DNA from: DATDTB01 sp035291025
GTDB lineage: Archaea; Iainarchaeota; Iainarchaeia; JAFGOX01; DATDTB01
DNA: 15,987 nucleotides
Direction of reading: 5' to 3'
Assembly (NCBI GenBank): GCA_035291025.1
Contig: DATDTB010000068.1
Coordinates: forward strand, 1 to 15,987
The notes under the pieces were generated by a model. That model worked only from the letters and a program-made list of their open reading frames with translations. It did not search any database and was not told where the DNA came from. A program made the translations under genes and the position numbers. The stretch's first letter is position 1; each line of letters opens with the position of its first letter. Shown in pieces: positions 1 through 7,661 of the stretch.

Positions 1-1
1 C

Positions 2-217
2 CCCGCCACGCGAAAGCGCCACATCCAGTCCAACTTGTTCCGCTTCGGCCTCGAAGGGGTGCCAAGGACCCTCCCGCAGTTGATAAATGGCATAGCGGAA
101 AGGCACGCGCTTCAAGGAGTGCAGCCGGACCGAAACCGCCGCGAGTTCCTTGAAATGGTGAAAGGGGGGACTGCGCGCGCAGGGAACGCGGCGCGGCCGC
201 GGAAAAAACTGCATTAA
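2..217 (+). CDS. 3' end of an unrecognised gene, truncated by the window edge
   Basis: This frame is open from the left edge to a TAA at 215-217, eight bases before the ATPase start. The visible 71 residues have no motif I recognise and end in a basic tail (ARPRKKLH). The exactly antisense frame (1-214, minus) is also open, so coding is uncertain. I prefer the plus frame for two reasons. About 57% of its codons begin with a purine, against about 35% for the antisense frame. Its stop also falls neatly before the next gene, as in the tightly packed operon that follows. The TTG at 35 is unlikely to be a true start because the frame continues upstream. No function is proposed. Confidence 0.35.
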   Translation, partial: PATRKRHIQSNLFRFGLEGVPRTLPQLINGIAERHALQGVQPDRNRREFLEMVKGGTARAGNAARPRKKLH

Positions 218-225
218 GGTGTTCA

Positions 226-2940
226 ATGGCCTTGACTCGAGCTGTTTGGCATTCCCTGAAGGCGCAGGACTGCCTGAAAGAGTTAGGTGTTTCGCGCGCG
301 CAAGGCCTTTCCTCCAGCGAGGCTTCGAAGCGCCTTGAGGAGTACGGCAGGAACGAGATTTCCACCGGGAAAAAGATTTCACTGCTGGAACTCTTCGTTG
401 AACAGTTCAAGAACGTCCTCGTCCTGGTCTTGATTGGAGCTTCCATTGTTTCGTACTTCTTGGGCGAAACCATTGACGCCGTGCTCATAATGCTCATTGT
501 GTTGTTGAACGCGGGCTTTTCCACTTGGCAGAACTTCAACGCCGAGAAAGGAATTGAGTCATTGAAAAAGCTGGCCGCGAAGACAATCGTTCGCGTCACC
601 CGGGACTCCATGGAACGCGAAACAGAGTCCACGGAACTCGTGCCCGGCGACTTAGTGTACTTGGAGGAAGGCTCCAAGATCCCCGCCGACTGCCGCATCC
701 TCGAAAGCTTTAACTTGAAAGTAGACGAGTCCGCGCTAACGGGCGAATCCGTTCCCGTTTCCAAGGAGGACTCGGTCTTGCCCGGGCAAACCGCGGTTGC
801 GGACAGGAAGAACTTGCTGTACATGAACACGAACCTCGTCAGGGGAACTTGCACTGCCGTCGTTGTCTCAACCGGGTTTTCCACTGAGTTCGGGAAAATC
901 GCCAAGAGCCTCGTGGAAATAAAGACCGAGGAGACTCCGTTGCAGAAGGACTTGGACGTCTTGGGTTCAAGGCTTGCCTACGCGGTCCTGGTCATAATAG
1001 CAATAGTTTTCGTGACTGGCTTTCTTTTCAAGGACTTGTGGGGGCTTTACTCTTCGGGCCAGACCGCGGAGTTCGTGAAGGGGTTCGTGGGCCTGTTCCT
1101 TGTCTCCGTAGCGCTGGCAGTCGCAGCCATCCCTGAAGGGCTTCCCGCAGTCGTGACGCTTTCGCTTGCGGCCGGCGTCCAAAGGATGCTGAAAAAGCAC
1201 TCCCTAGTGCGCACGCTTCCCTCTGTCGAGACTTTGGGAAGCACGAGCGTCATCTGCACTGACAAGACTGGGACTCTCACTGTGGGAAAGATGACGGTGA
1301 CGCAGGTGTACGCCGGCGAGTACGTGAACGTCACCGGCGAAGGCTATGGAGTCAAAGGCGAGTTTTACGCCGGGGAGGAAAAGCTCGAGCCCTTGGAAAG
1401 CCAGCAGTTGTCCTTGCTCTTGAAGGCCGGCGCTTTCTGCAGCAACGCAAAACTAGGGGGAAGCGAGGGCGTGCTCGGGGACCCGACGGAGGGCGCGCTC
1501 GTTGTTGCGGCGGCGAAGGCGGGCGTGAAAAAGACTTCAGAGCGCGTGTTCGAGATTCCCTTTGACTCGGACAGGAAAATGATGACTGTCGTGGAAAAGG
1601 ACGCCGGCAACACAATTGTTTACTCGAAGGGCGCGGCTTCGCACTTGCTCCCCCACTGCGCGAAGCTGTTCGACAAGGGCAAAATCAGGGCGATGACGCA
1701 AAAAGACCGCGAGAAAATAATAGCTGTGCAGGACGCCATGGCTGGCAACGCCCTCCGAGTGCTTGCCGCGGCGTTCAAGGAAACAAGGACGGCGAAGAAC
1801 TATGACCAGAAAACCCTGGAGGCGGGCTTGATTTTCCTGGGGCTGTTTGGAATGATTGACCCCCCGCGCCCCGAAGTCCGCGGCGCCATCGCGAAGTGCA
1901 GGAGCTCCAACATAAAGGTCGTGATGATTACCGGCGACCACAAAGTCACGGCGGTGGCGATCGCGAAAGGGATTGGTTTAGTGGACCACGAGGACTCTGA
2001 AGTGCTCACGGGCGAGGAACTAGACAAGGTTTCTGACGCGGAACTGCGTGAAAGAGTTGAAGGCATTGCCATTTACGCCCGCGTCACGCCCGACCACAAG
2101 CTCCGCATCATCAAGGCCTTCCAGGACAACAACCACATAGTGGCAATGACGGGCGACGGCGTGAACGACGCGCCCGCGCTCAAGAAGGCCAACATAGGCA
2201 TTGCCATGGGCATCAAGGGAACTGACGTGGCAAAGGAAGCCTCTAACTTGGTTTTGCTGGACGACAACTTCGCCACGATTGTTTCCGCGGTCGAGGAAGG
2301 GCGCGGGATTTTCGACAACATCCGCAAGTTTGTCGGGTTGCTGTTGACGGCGAACATGGCCGAAGTCCTCGTTGTGTTCCTTGCCTCCCTCTTGTTCCTC
2401 CCACTGCCCTTCACCGCTATCCAACTGCTTTGGATCAACTTGTTGACTGACGGCTTGCCGGCGCTGGCGCTCGGAGTTGACCAGCCTGCAAGCGACATAA
2501 TGAAGCGCAAGCCGAGGCCAAAAAGCGAGGGAGTGCTGTCCCCGTTGCTTTCAAAGACGATTCTCTTGAACGGAGCCCTCATGACGTTCGTGTTGCTGGC
2601 TGCCTACAGCTACTGGCTGAAAGCCCTGCCTGGGCACGCGCAAACCCTGATTTTCACTGCCTTGGTCGTCTTCGAGCTATTGCTCGTGTTCTTCATCAGG
2701 CGCATTTTCGGGGCAGCGCTGGCGTCAAACCCTTACGTAATGGCTGCCGTTGGCGGCGCTTTGGCCCTGCAACTCGTAGTGCTTTACCCCCCGCTAAACA
2801 AGTTGTTTGAAACCGTGCCTTTGGGGGTGGAGGAGTGGGCTGAAATACTACTGCCCTTCCTTGCGTTTGCGTTGCTTTCTTATTCAGGAAAGGCAATCCT
2901 GTCAAGGCAGCACCCGGACACGGCGAAGTCAACGGTGTGA
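226..2940 (+). CDS. P-type Ca2+-transporting ATPase (P2A/SERCA-like)
   Basis: A cation pump that moves Ca2+ across the cytoplasmic membrane using ATP through an aspartyl-phosphate intermediate. All family hallmarks are visible: the actuator TGES loop (172-175), the phosphorylation site DKTGTLT with Asp346, MITGD, and the hinge GDGVNDAP (643-650). The membrane sites match the P2A type: PEGLPA in TM4 with Glu304, Asn710 and Glu713 in TM5, Asn738/Thr741/Asp742 in the TM6 segment NLLTDG, and Glu817 in TM8. These correspond to the ligands of both SERCA Ca2+ sites, whereas single-site pumps such as PMR1 lack the TM5 glutamate. Length (904 aa) is normal for prokaryotic P2A pumps. The start is supported by AAGGTG a few bases upstream. 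The permease follows after 3 nt, so the two are probably co-transcribed. Ca2+ specificity is inferred from conserved ligands; Mn2+ transport is possible. Confidence 0.93.
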   Translation: MALTRAVWHSLKAQDCLKELGVSRAQGLSSSEASKRLEEYGRNEISTGKKISLLELFVEQFKNVLVLVLIGASIVSYFLGETIDAVLIMLIVLLNAGFSTWQNFNAEKGIESLKKLAAKTIVRVTRDSMERETESTELVPGDLVYLEEGSKIPADCRILESFNLKVDESALTGESVPVSKEDSVLPGQTAVADRKNLLYMNTNLVRGTCTAVVVSTGFSTEFGKIAKSLVEIKTEETPLQKDLDVLGSRLAYAVLVIIAIVFVTGFLFKDLWGLYSSGQTAEFVKGFVGLFLVSVALAVAAIPEGLPAVVTLSLAAGVQRMLKKHSLVRTLPSVETLGSTSVICTDKTGTLTVGKMTVTQVYAGEYVNVTGEGYGVKGEFYAGEEKLEPLESQQLSLLLKAGAFCSNAKLGGSEGVLGDPTEGALVVAAAKAGVKKTSERVFEIPFDSDRKMMTVVEKDAGNTIVYSKGAASHLLPHCAKLFDKGKIRAMTQKDREKIIAVQDAMAGNALRVLAAAFKETRTAKNYDQKTLEAGLIFLGLFGMIDPPRPEVRGAIAKCRSSNIKVVMITGDHKVTAVAIAKGIGLVDHEDSEVLTGEELDKVSDAELRERVEGIAIYARVTPDHKLRIIKAFQDNNHIVAMTGDGVNDAPALKKANIGIAMGIKGTDVAKEASNLVLLDDNFATIVSAVEEGRGIFDNIRKFVGLLLTANMAEVLVVFLASLLFLPLPFTAIQLLWINLLTDGLPALALGVDQPASDIMKRKPRPKSEGVLSPLLSKTILLNGALMTFVLLAAYSYWLKALPGHAQTLIFTALVVFELLLVFFIRRIFGAALASNPYVMAAVGGALALQLVVLYPPLNKLFETVPLGVEEWAEILLPFLAFALLSYSGKAILSRQHPDTAKSTV

Positions 2941-2943
2941 CAA

Positions 2944-4248
2944 ATGCAGCACTTGAAAAAAGAACTCGGATTGATGGAACTGACCTTGTACGGCGTCGGG
3001 GTCATTTTGGGCGCGGGAATTTACGCGCTCATTGGCGTGGGCGCCGGAATCGCTGGGAATGCAGTGTGGCTTTCCTTCACTATTGCCGCCTTTATTGCGG
3101 CGCTCACGGGGTTGAGCTACGCCGAGCTAAGCTCCATGTACCCCAAGAGCGCCGCCGAGTACAATTACTCAAAGCACGCCTTCAACAACAAAACCCTTTC
3201 ATTCGGCATCGGCTTCCTCATGATCGTGGCCAGCACCGTCGCGGCGGTCACGGTTGCATTGGGCTTCGCGGGCTACTTCACGCACAGCTTTGGCGGAAGC
3301 GTTCAATGGGTTGCCGCGGCGTTACTCCTTGCGCTCTCGGTCTTGAACTATAGGGGAATCAAGGAGTCCTCGCAGTTCAACATGCTGTCGACATTGATTG
3401 AGACAGCGGGACTGCTAGTGGTTGTGTTCGTGGGCGTTTTGGCCTTCAACGGTTCCGGCGTAAGGTTTGACTTGCTTGAAACCCCGGACGGCGCGGGCTT
3501 GCCCGGGATACTGGCGGCGACAGCAATCATCTTCTTCGCGTACCTGGGCTTCGAGGACGTGGTAAACGTTTCCGAGGAAACAAGGAACGCGCGCAAGGTG
3601 GTGCCAAAGGCGCTGGTGATATCGATAGTGGTTTCAACCGCGCTGTACATTCTCGTCGCGCTTTCCGCAGTCAACGTTTTGGGGTGGGAAAGGCTCGCGG
3701 AAAGCAAGGCGCCCTTGACGGAAGTTGTTTCCGCCGTGATCCCGAACACGGATTTCGTGTTTTCCCTAATAGCGCTGTTCGCGACAGCCAACACTTCACT
3801 CGTGTTGTTGATAGTGGCGTCGCGCGTGATTTACGGAATGTCGAAAGACAACGCCCTCCCGGGAATCTTTTCAAGGATTGGCAGCCGGGGCACTCCCGGC
3901 CATTCAGTGCTGTTGGTCGCGCTTGCCTCAGTGCTCCTCGCTTTGTCCTTTGACATAAAGACCGTTGCCGGGATTACTGACTTTTCCCTGTTCCTCGTGT
4001 ACGCGTCAGTAAACGCGTCCCTAATAATGCTGCGGTACTCCCAGCCGAGTGCGCCGCGCGCATTCCGAACGCCCTTGAACGCCGGAAAGTTTCCATTGCT
4101 TGCGTTTTTTGGGCTGGTTTCTTCGCTGTTCATGCTGCAGTACTTTGAAGTTTTCGTTGTGGTAATGAGCCTGGCCGTCATTGCTTTTGGACTGGCTTTG
4201 CATTACTTGCTTGAAAAGTCGAGGGAGGCAGTGAATGGCTTACGATGA
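2944..4248 (+). CDS. APC-superfamily amino acid permease
   Basis: A 434-residue integral membrane protein of about 12 hydrophobic segments. The first segment carries the glycine-rich unwound-helix motif of the APC fold (GVGVILGAGIYALIG, residues 17-31), which binds the substrate backbone in this family. The next conserved block, YAELSSMYPKSAAEYNY, is typical of APC amino acid transporters. There is no soluble C-terminal domain. The start lies 3 nt after the ATPase stop, and GGTG at the end of the ATPase gene can serve as ribosome-binding site. Its own end overlaps the Nudix gene by 14 nt, so the three genes look like one operon. The substrate cannot be assigned from sequence; a cation-coupled amino acid or polyamine importer or exchanger is the likely role. 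Confidence 0.9.
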   Translation: MQHLKKELGLMELTLYGVGVILGAGIYALIGVGAGIAGNAVWLSFTIAAFIAALTGLSYAELSSMYPKSAAEYNYSKHAFNNKTLSFGIGFLMIVASTVAAVTVALGFAGYFTHSFGGSVQWVAAALLLALSVLNYRGIKESSQFNMLSTLIETAGLLVVVFVGVLAFNGSGVRFDLLETPDGAGLPGILAATAIIFFAYLGFEDVVNVSEETRNARKVVPKALVISIVVSTALYILVALSAVNVLGWERLAESKAPLTEVVSAVIPNTDFVFSLIALFATANTSLVLLIVASRVIYGMSKDNALPGIFSRIGSRGTPGHSVLLVALASVLLALSFDIKTVAGITDFSLFLVYASVNASLIMLRYSQPSAPRAFRTPLNAGKFPLLAFFGLVSSLFMLQYFEVFVVVMSLAVIAFGLALHYLLEKSREAVNGLR

Positions 4249-4729
4249 AGGCGAGGAAGGCGATGGAGGGGAAGGCGACGACGGCAACGGCGGCGAGGGC
4301 TTTGAAGCGCCGGTTGGGGGCGGGCAAGGCAGTGCAAGCGTCCCCGGAGTCTGCTGCGTGGCGTACAGGCGCAACCCCTTGTTTTTCCTCGTAGTCCAAA
4401 ACCAGCGGACCGGCAAGTGGAGCTGTCCTTCCACGCGCCTGTTGCCGGGCGAGGAACCCGCCAAGGCAGTGAAACGCGAACTCCTCGGCGAGACTGGAAT
4501 CACTGACTACAAGGCAAAGGACACGGGCGTGCACTTGAACTTTGTCTATTCCGGCACGGGCGAACTGGGGCACCAGCGAGTCTTCCTCGTGGAAGTGCCC
4601 GCCAACACACAAGTATACAACGGCCCGGGCATAACTGGAGTGCAGTGGATCCAACGCGAGGAATTCTACCAATTCATTGAATACGAAGAGCTAAGGAGGC
4701 TCTTGGAGAACCTGGCGTTTTCCTTTTAA
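4235..4729 (+). CDS. Divergent Nudix-fold protein with acidic Gly-rich N-terminus
   Basis: Residues 37-164 read as a Nudix domain, resembling the bis(5'-nucleosyl)-tetraphosphatase group (strand FFLVVQNQRTGKWSCP, then the box). The box at 67-89 is TRLLPGEEPAKAVKRELLGETGI. Against the consensus Gx5Ex7REUxEExGU it retains Glu73, Arg81, Glu82, Glu86 and Gly88, but the first Gly is Thr67 and the first Glu of the EE pair is Gly85. Loss of that metal-binding Glu suggests reduced or altered hydrolase activity, or a nucleotide-binding role; this is inference. Residues 1-35 are an unusual Asp/Glu/Gly-rich stretch without predicted structure. The ATG lies within the end of the permease gene (14 nt overlap) and is preceded by GGGAGGCAGTGA, so the acidic extension is probably genuine. 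The enclosed antisense frame of equal length looks like its shadow. Confidence 0.8.
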   Translation: MAYDEGEEGDGGEGDDGNGGEGFEAPVGGGQGSASVPGVCCVAYRRNPLFFLVVQNQRTGKWSCPSTRLLPGEEPAKAVKRELLGETGITDYKAKDTGVHLNFVYSGTGELGHQRVFLVEVPANTQVYNGPGITGVQWIQREEFYQFIEYEELRRLLENLAFSF

Positions 4730-4734
4730 CAAAA

Positions 4735-6465
4735 TCAGCCTTTTCCCGGCGTGAACCAGTCGCTTGCCTTCGCGCCGCCGTTCCTCAAGCCTTCCACGAG
4801 CTTCACGGCGCCCTCCCCCACGTTCCTGCCTTTTTCCATTTCGCTTATCCTTTCCTCGACCAACGCCATCCTGTCAGTGATGGGGGTTTGGACGGCGACG
4901 TACCCCGTGACGTTGCCTTTTTCGTCCACTGTCGGCATTATAACGCTCCTGACCCAGTAAATGCTGCCGTCCTTTGCCTTGTCCCTGAAGTCGCTGTGCC
5001 ACACTTTTCCCGTGGAAATGGTTTTCCAGAGCGCGTCGTAAAACCTGGCAGTGTGAAAGAATTCGCCCTTGAAGCGCGACTTTAGCAGGTTGTGGTTCTT
5101 GCCCAAGAGCTCGCCTTCGTTGTACTTTGAGAATTCAATGAATTTTTTATTGGCGTACGTTATGTTGCCTGAAACGTCCGTCGTTGAAACCAGCGAGGAA
5201 TTGTTCAGTGTCTTGTTAATGTCCCGCAGTTGCCTGAGGAACCTTTCGCGTTCCTCTTCATGTTCAAGGCTCTGGGCGCTGAGTTGTTTTTGCAGTTCCG
5301 GCGAAGCCCTATTCATGGCGAGCTTGAGCGACGCCAGCACCCTCGAAAAAGCCCTCGCCAAGTCCCCGACTTCGTCACCCGCTTTCAGCGTTGACTCGTC
5401 AATTTTGACGTCCATATTTCCAGTGCTCAGCGCGCTGATTTTTTCAGTCAGCCTGTTTATGGGATTCAAGACTTTGTAGTTGAATACGTAAACCAGGAAA
5501 GCGGCGCTCGCAATTGCCAGGAACGCCGCAACGTAAAGCAAGTACTGGAATGGCTCCAAGCCGCCAACGCCCCCGGCCAGTATCGCGTCCTTCAAGGACT
5601 GCACTGGGACCGTGAGAACGAGCGCCCACCGCGTTCCAGGCGCGACGTCCGCGGGAGCGAACGCAGCGGCCAGCTCGCGCCCCGAGGAAACGAACTCGAA
5701 CGTTCCGCTCTGCCCGCTTTTGACGCTTTCCAGGAACTTCCTGCTGAGCTCTCTTATTTCCGGCTTGTCGCCAATCAGCGCGGTTATCTTCGGGGAGCCC
5801 TCCTTTTCGCCAATGATTTCCTTTAAGGGGTGCGAAAGCACAATCCCGCTTTTCAAGTCGCTTAACACGAATGAAGCGCCCACTACCTCGCTTTTTCCCG
5901 TGAAGTACTTTTCCTGGAACTCGTCCAAGTACAAGACAGCGCCAAGCGTGCCCGAAGGGCTTCCCGAACTGTCAAGTATTGGGGCGTAAATGCTCAATAT
6001 GAACCTCTGGGTAGGGGGCGAGAAAACGGGCCCGGACATGACTGGATAGCCCGTGGGGTTGGCTTCCGGTTCACGAGTTGACGGAAAATTGGACGCGTCA
6101 AAGCCAATTGCGGACTCGACGACGGAGCAGTCAACCACGCCTTTCGAGTTAACCCTGAACAGGTTTCCCACGCGGCCTTCAAACAACGGGAACAGCTCCT
6201 TGAGCTTTGCGTTGCACTCCTTCCCCGTTCCATTCCTCAATTCCTCGAACTCGGCCATGAATGAAACGTTGTCAGTAACGCCCTTCATTTCGGATTCAAG
6301 GAACGCCGCGACGCCTTTCACGACTGAACGCTCTCTTTGAATGAACCCATCGACTAGGTTGTCCAATACTGCGTTCCTTGCATACTCTGTTGCCATGTAA
6401 AGCAACGCAATCATCGCAAGCGCCACCGATAGCACTGCCGCTATTATAAGGGTTGACTTTTTCAT
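4735..6465 (-). CDS. Membrane sensor protein: Cache-HAMP-PAS without output domain
   Basis: A 576-residue signalling protein. Visible architecture: TM helix 5-25; an extracytoplasmic region of about 275 residues (30-303) resembling a double-Cache ligand sensor; TM helix 306-328; a HAMP linker at 330-382 (NPINRLTEKISALSTGN and GDEVGDLARAF); a charged helical stretch to about 415; and a PAS domain at about 418-535 (ITYANKKFIEFSKY, ELLGKNHNLL, DGSIYWVRSVIMP, GYVAVQTPITDR). After PAS only about 40 residues remain. I see no histidine kinase, GGDEF, phosphatase or methyl-accepting signalling segment. The PAS resembles the aerotaxis-receptor type, but a missing output means it must work through a partner, or was truncated; the sequence shows no sign of a downstream fragment. 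It ends convergently with the Nudix gene (5 nt apart) and starts divergently from the cysteine-rich mini-proteins. Confidence 0.85.
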   Translation of the reverse strand: MKKSTLIIAAVLSVALAMIALLYMATEYARNAVLDNLVDGFIQRERSVVKGVAAFLESEMKGVTDNVSFMAEFEELRNGTGKECNAKLKELFPLFEGRVGNLFRVNSKGVVDCSVVESAIGFDASNFPSTREPEANPTGYPVMSGPVFSPPTQRFILSIYAPILDSSGSPSGTLGAVLYLDEFQEKYFTGKSEVVGASFVLSDLKSGIVLSHPLKEIIGEKEGSPKITALIGDKPEIRELSRKFLESVKSGQSGTFEFVSSGRELAAAFAPADVAPGTRWALVLTVPVQSLKDAILAGGVGGLEPFQYLLYVAAFLAIASAAFLVYVFNYKVLNPINRLTEKISALSTGNMDVKIDESTLKAGDEVGDLARAFSRVLASLKLAMNRASPELQKQLSAQSLEHEEERERFLRQLRDINKTLNNSSLVSTTDVSGNITYANKKFIEFSKYNEGELLGKNHNLLKSRFKGEFFHTARFYDALWKTISTGKVWHSDFRDKAKDGSIYWVRSVIMPTVDEKGNVTGYVAVQTPITDRMALVEERISEMEKGRNVGEGAVKLVEGLRNGGAKASDWFTPGKG

Positions 6466-6493
6466 GCCTTGACCCGTACGGCTGATGCTGAAT

Positions 6494-6502
6494 AAGTATA
6501 AG
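6494..6502 (-). promoter_or_regulatory. TATA-like element of the sensor gene
   Basis: On the minus strand CTTATACTT lies about 33 nt upstream of the sensor ATG at 6465. A start site about 25 nt downstream would give a leader of under 10 nt. No strong ribosome-binding site is seen in that leader. This is a motif match only. Confidence 0.4.
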
Positions 6503-6540
6503 ACTCTTGTGGTACTTTAGTTTCCTCACTTCAGTAAATA

Positions 6541-6548
6541 CTTTAAAT
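6541..6548 (+). promoter_or_regulatory. TATA-like element of the cysteine-rich mini-protein operon
   Basis: CTTTAAAT, preceded by TAAATA, lies 19-30 nt upstream of the ATG at 6567 in the divergent spacer. Spacing fits an archaeal promoter giving a very short or absent leader. A G-run (AAGGGGG, 6551-6557) follows and could be part of a ribosome-binding site if transcription starts earlier. Confidence 0.4.
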
Positions 6549-6566
6549 CAAAAGGGGGTTTGTGGA

Positions 6567-6713
6567 ATGGGTGAAAAATGCGCCGTCTGCGGCAAGCCCG
6601 TGGGCGCGAAAGGCGTTTCGTACGACGGAAAAAACTTTGACTCGGGGAAGTGCGTCGCTAAATACAAGGAAACCCACCAAGGCGACTCCCACACCGTTTG
6701 CGAGTTCTGCTGA
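6567..6713 (+). CDS. Cysteine-rich mini-protein 1, TRASH/YHS-like (48 aa)
   Basis: A 48-residue protein with two CxxC pairs, Cys5/Cys8 at the N-terminus and Cys45/Cys48 at the extreme C-terminus, a central Cys29 and His37. The pattern CxxCGKxxG...YDGKxFDSxxCVxxYKE resembles TRASH/YHS-type treble-clef metal-binding domains; that assignment is my inference. It is likely to bind Zn2+ or another thiophilic metal. The in-frame TTG at 6507 would add 20 unrelated residues and is rejected, because the ATG is directly followed by sequence homologous to the next gene and the promoter lies between the two. It is the first gene of the 6567-9081 cluster and a paralogue of its immediate neighbour. A role in metal sensing, storage or trafficking is possible but unproven. 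Confidence 0.75.
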   Translation: MGEKCAVCGKPVGAKGVSYDGKNFDSGKCVAKYKETHQGDSHTVCEFC

Positions 6714-6742
6714 AGAACAAAAGGAAAGGGGTGAAAATTCAA

Positions 6743-6886
6743 ATGCCAAAGTGCGCTGAATGCGGCAAGGCGATCGGGAAGAACTCGGTCACGTACGACA
6801 ACAAGGAATTCGACTCAAGCACGTGCGTCTCGCAGTACAAGGAAGAACACCCGGCAGGCAACGCGACTTCTTGCGAGTTTTGCTGA
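6743..6886 (+). CDS. Cysteine-rich mini-protein 2, paralogue of the preceding gene (47 aa)
   Basis: A 47-residue protein with the same plan as its upstream neighbour: CxxCGK at the N-terminus, YDNKEFDSSTCVSQYKEEH in the middle and a terminal CEFC. Cysteines fall at equivalent positions in the two proteins, so this looks like a tandem duplication followed by divergence of surface residues. The ATG at 6743 is preceded by GGGGTGA (6728-6734), a strong archaeal ribosome-binding site, which fixes this start over the in-frame ATG at 6698. The spacing of 29 nt to the first copy and 31 nt to the lipoprotein gene suggests co-transcription. Retention of all metal-ligand positions in both copies suggests selection for metal binding. 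Confidence 0.75.
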   Translation: MPKCAECGKAIGKNSVTYDNKEFDSSTCVSQYKEEHPAGNATSCEFC

Positions 6887-6917
6887 AACGCCTTTTGGGA
6901 AAGGGAGTGCTTTCGCG

Positions 6918-7655
6918 GTGAAAAACTCAAGCCTTTCCCTGCTTTTTTCAATCCTGTTGCTCGCGGGCTGCTCCGCCCCCCCGGCACAGCCTTACGCAGG
7001 CAGCGAGCCTTTAATGTTTTCACTCACTGCAAGCGACGGGGTAGAGTTAAAGGCTGATTTTTACAATTCAGGCAAGGTGCTTTCGCCGGCCCTGCTATTG
7101 GTTCACATGCTTGGCTCGGATAGGACCGCGTGGAAAGACTTTTCAATTCAGGCAAAGGCCCAGGGCTTCACTGTCCTGGCAATTGACTTGAGGGGCCACG
7201 GCGAAAGCCAGAAAGCCCCGCTCAACACGCCCGAAGACTATCAGGCGCTTGAAAAAGACGTGCAAGCCGGAATAGAATTCCTTAAAGCGCGGGACGTTGA
7301 CCCCCAGCGAATTGCAGTAGTCGGGGCGAGCATTGGCGCAAACACCGCGTTCCTTCAAGCGAGTTACAACGACGACGTCAAAGCCGCGGTTCTCCTGTCG
7401 CCAGGCCTCGAATACCGAGGCGTGTCAGTCCAAAACGCCCTTTCGGGGTTTTCCAAGCCAGTGCTGGTTGCGGCAAGCTCTGAAGACGCTTATTCTTTTG
7501 AGTCATCCCTGCAAATAACCCAAAGCCTTCCAGCCGCTTCGACTGTTTTCATCAAACTCGCGGGAGCGGGCCACGGCACGAACATGCTGGATTCCAGGCC
7601 AGACCTTGAAGCCCGAATCCTGGAATGGCTCGCTGAAAACGTGCGCGGCAGTTGA
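6918..7655 (+). CDS. Alpha/beta-hydrolase-fold lipoprotein
   Basis: A 245-residue exported hydrolase. The N-terminus is a lipoprotein signal: hydrophobic residues 6-15 followed by the lipobox LAGC with Cys18, then a Ser/Pro-rich linker. The remainder is a compact alpha/beta hydrolase of the dienelactone-hydrolase/acyl-esterase kind. Visible elements are the oxyanion-hole strand LLLVHMLGSD (60-68), the nucleophile elbow GASIG with Ser138, probable acid Asp190 and catalytic His219 in GAGHG. It is therefore predicted to act outside the membrane, anchored by lipid, as an esterase, thioesterase or peptidase; the substrate is unknown. The GTG start is chosen because it gives a complete signal peptide. 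The methyltransferase begins 6 nt after its stop, implying one transcript. Confidence 0.85.
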   Translation: MKNSSLSLLFSILLLAGCSAPPAQPYAGSEPLMFSLTASDGVELKADFYNSGKVLSPALLLVHMLGSDRTAWKDFSIQAKAQGFTVLAIDLRGHGESQKAPLNTPEDYQALEKDVQAGIEFLKARDVDPQRIAVVGASIGANTAFLQASYNDDVKAAVLLSPGLEYRGVSVQNALSGFSKPVLVAASSEDAYSFESSLQITQSLPAASTVFIKLAGAGHGTNMLDSRPDLEARILEWLAENVRGS

Positions 7656-7661
7656 AGGCTC

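Noticed and set aside
1..214. Minus-strand frame open to the left edge, starting ATG at 214
   Set aside because: It is exactly antisense to the plus frame ending at 217. Few of its codons begin with a purine (about 35%) and no ribosome-binding site precedes the ATG. It remains a weak alternative.
2937..3353. Plus-strand frame of 138 codons overlapping the permease start
   Set aside because: It is out of frame with the APC permease, whose conserved first-helix motif lies here; the product is Arg/His-rich noise.
4178..4672. Minus-strand frame of 164 codons opposite the Nudix gene
   Set aside because: The plus strand encodes a recognisable Nudix domain with a good start; the antisense product has no motif and extends into the permease gene.
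6507..6566. TTG-initiated N-terminal extension of the first cysteine-rich mini-protein
   Set aside because: It covers the promoter region, is not shared with the paralogue, and the ATG at 6567 gives matching lengths for both copies.
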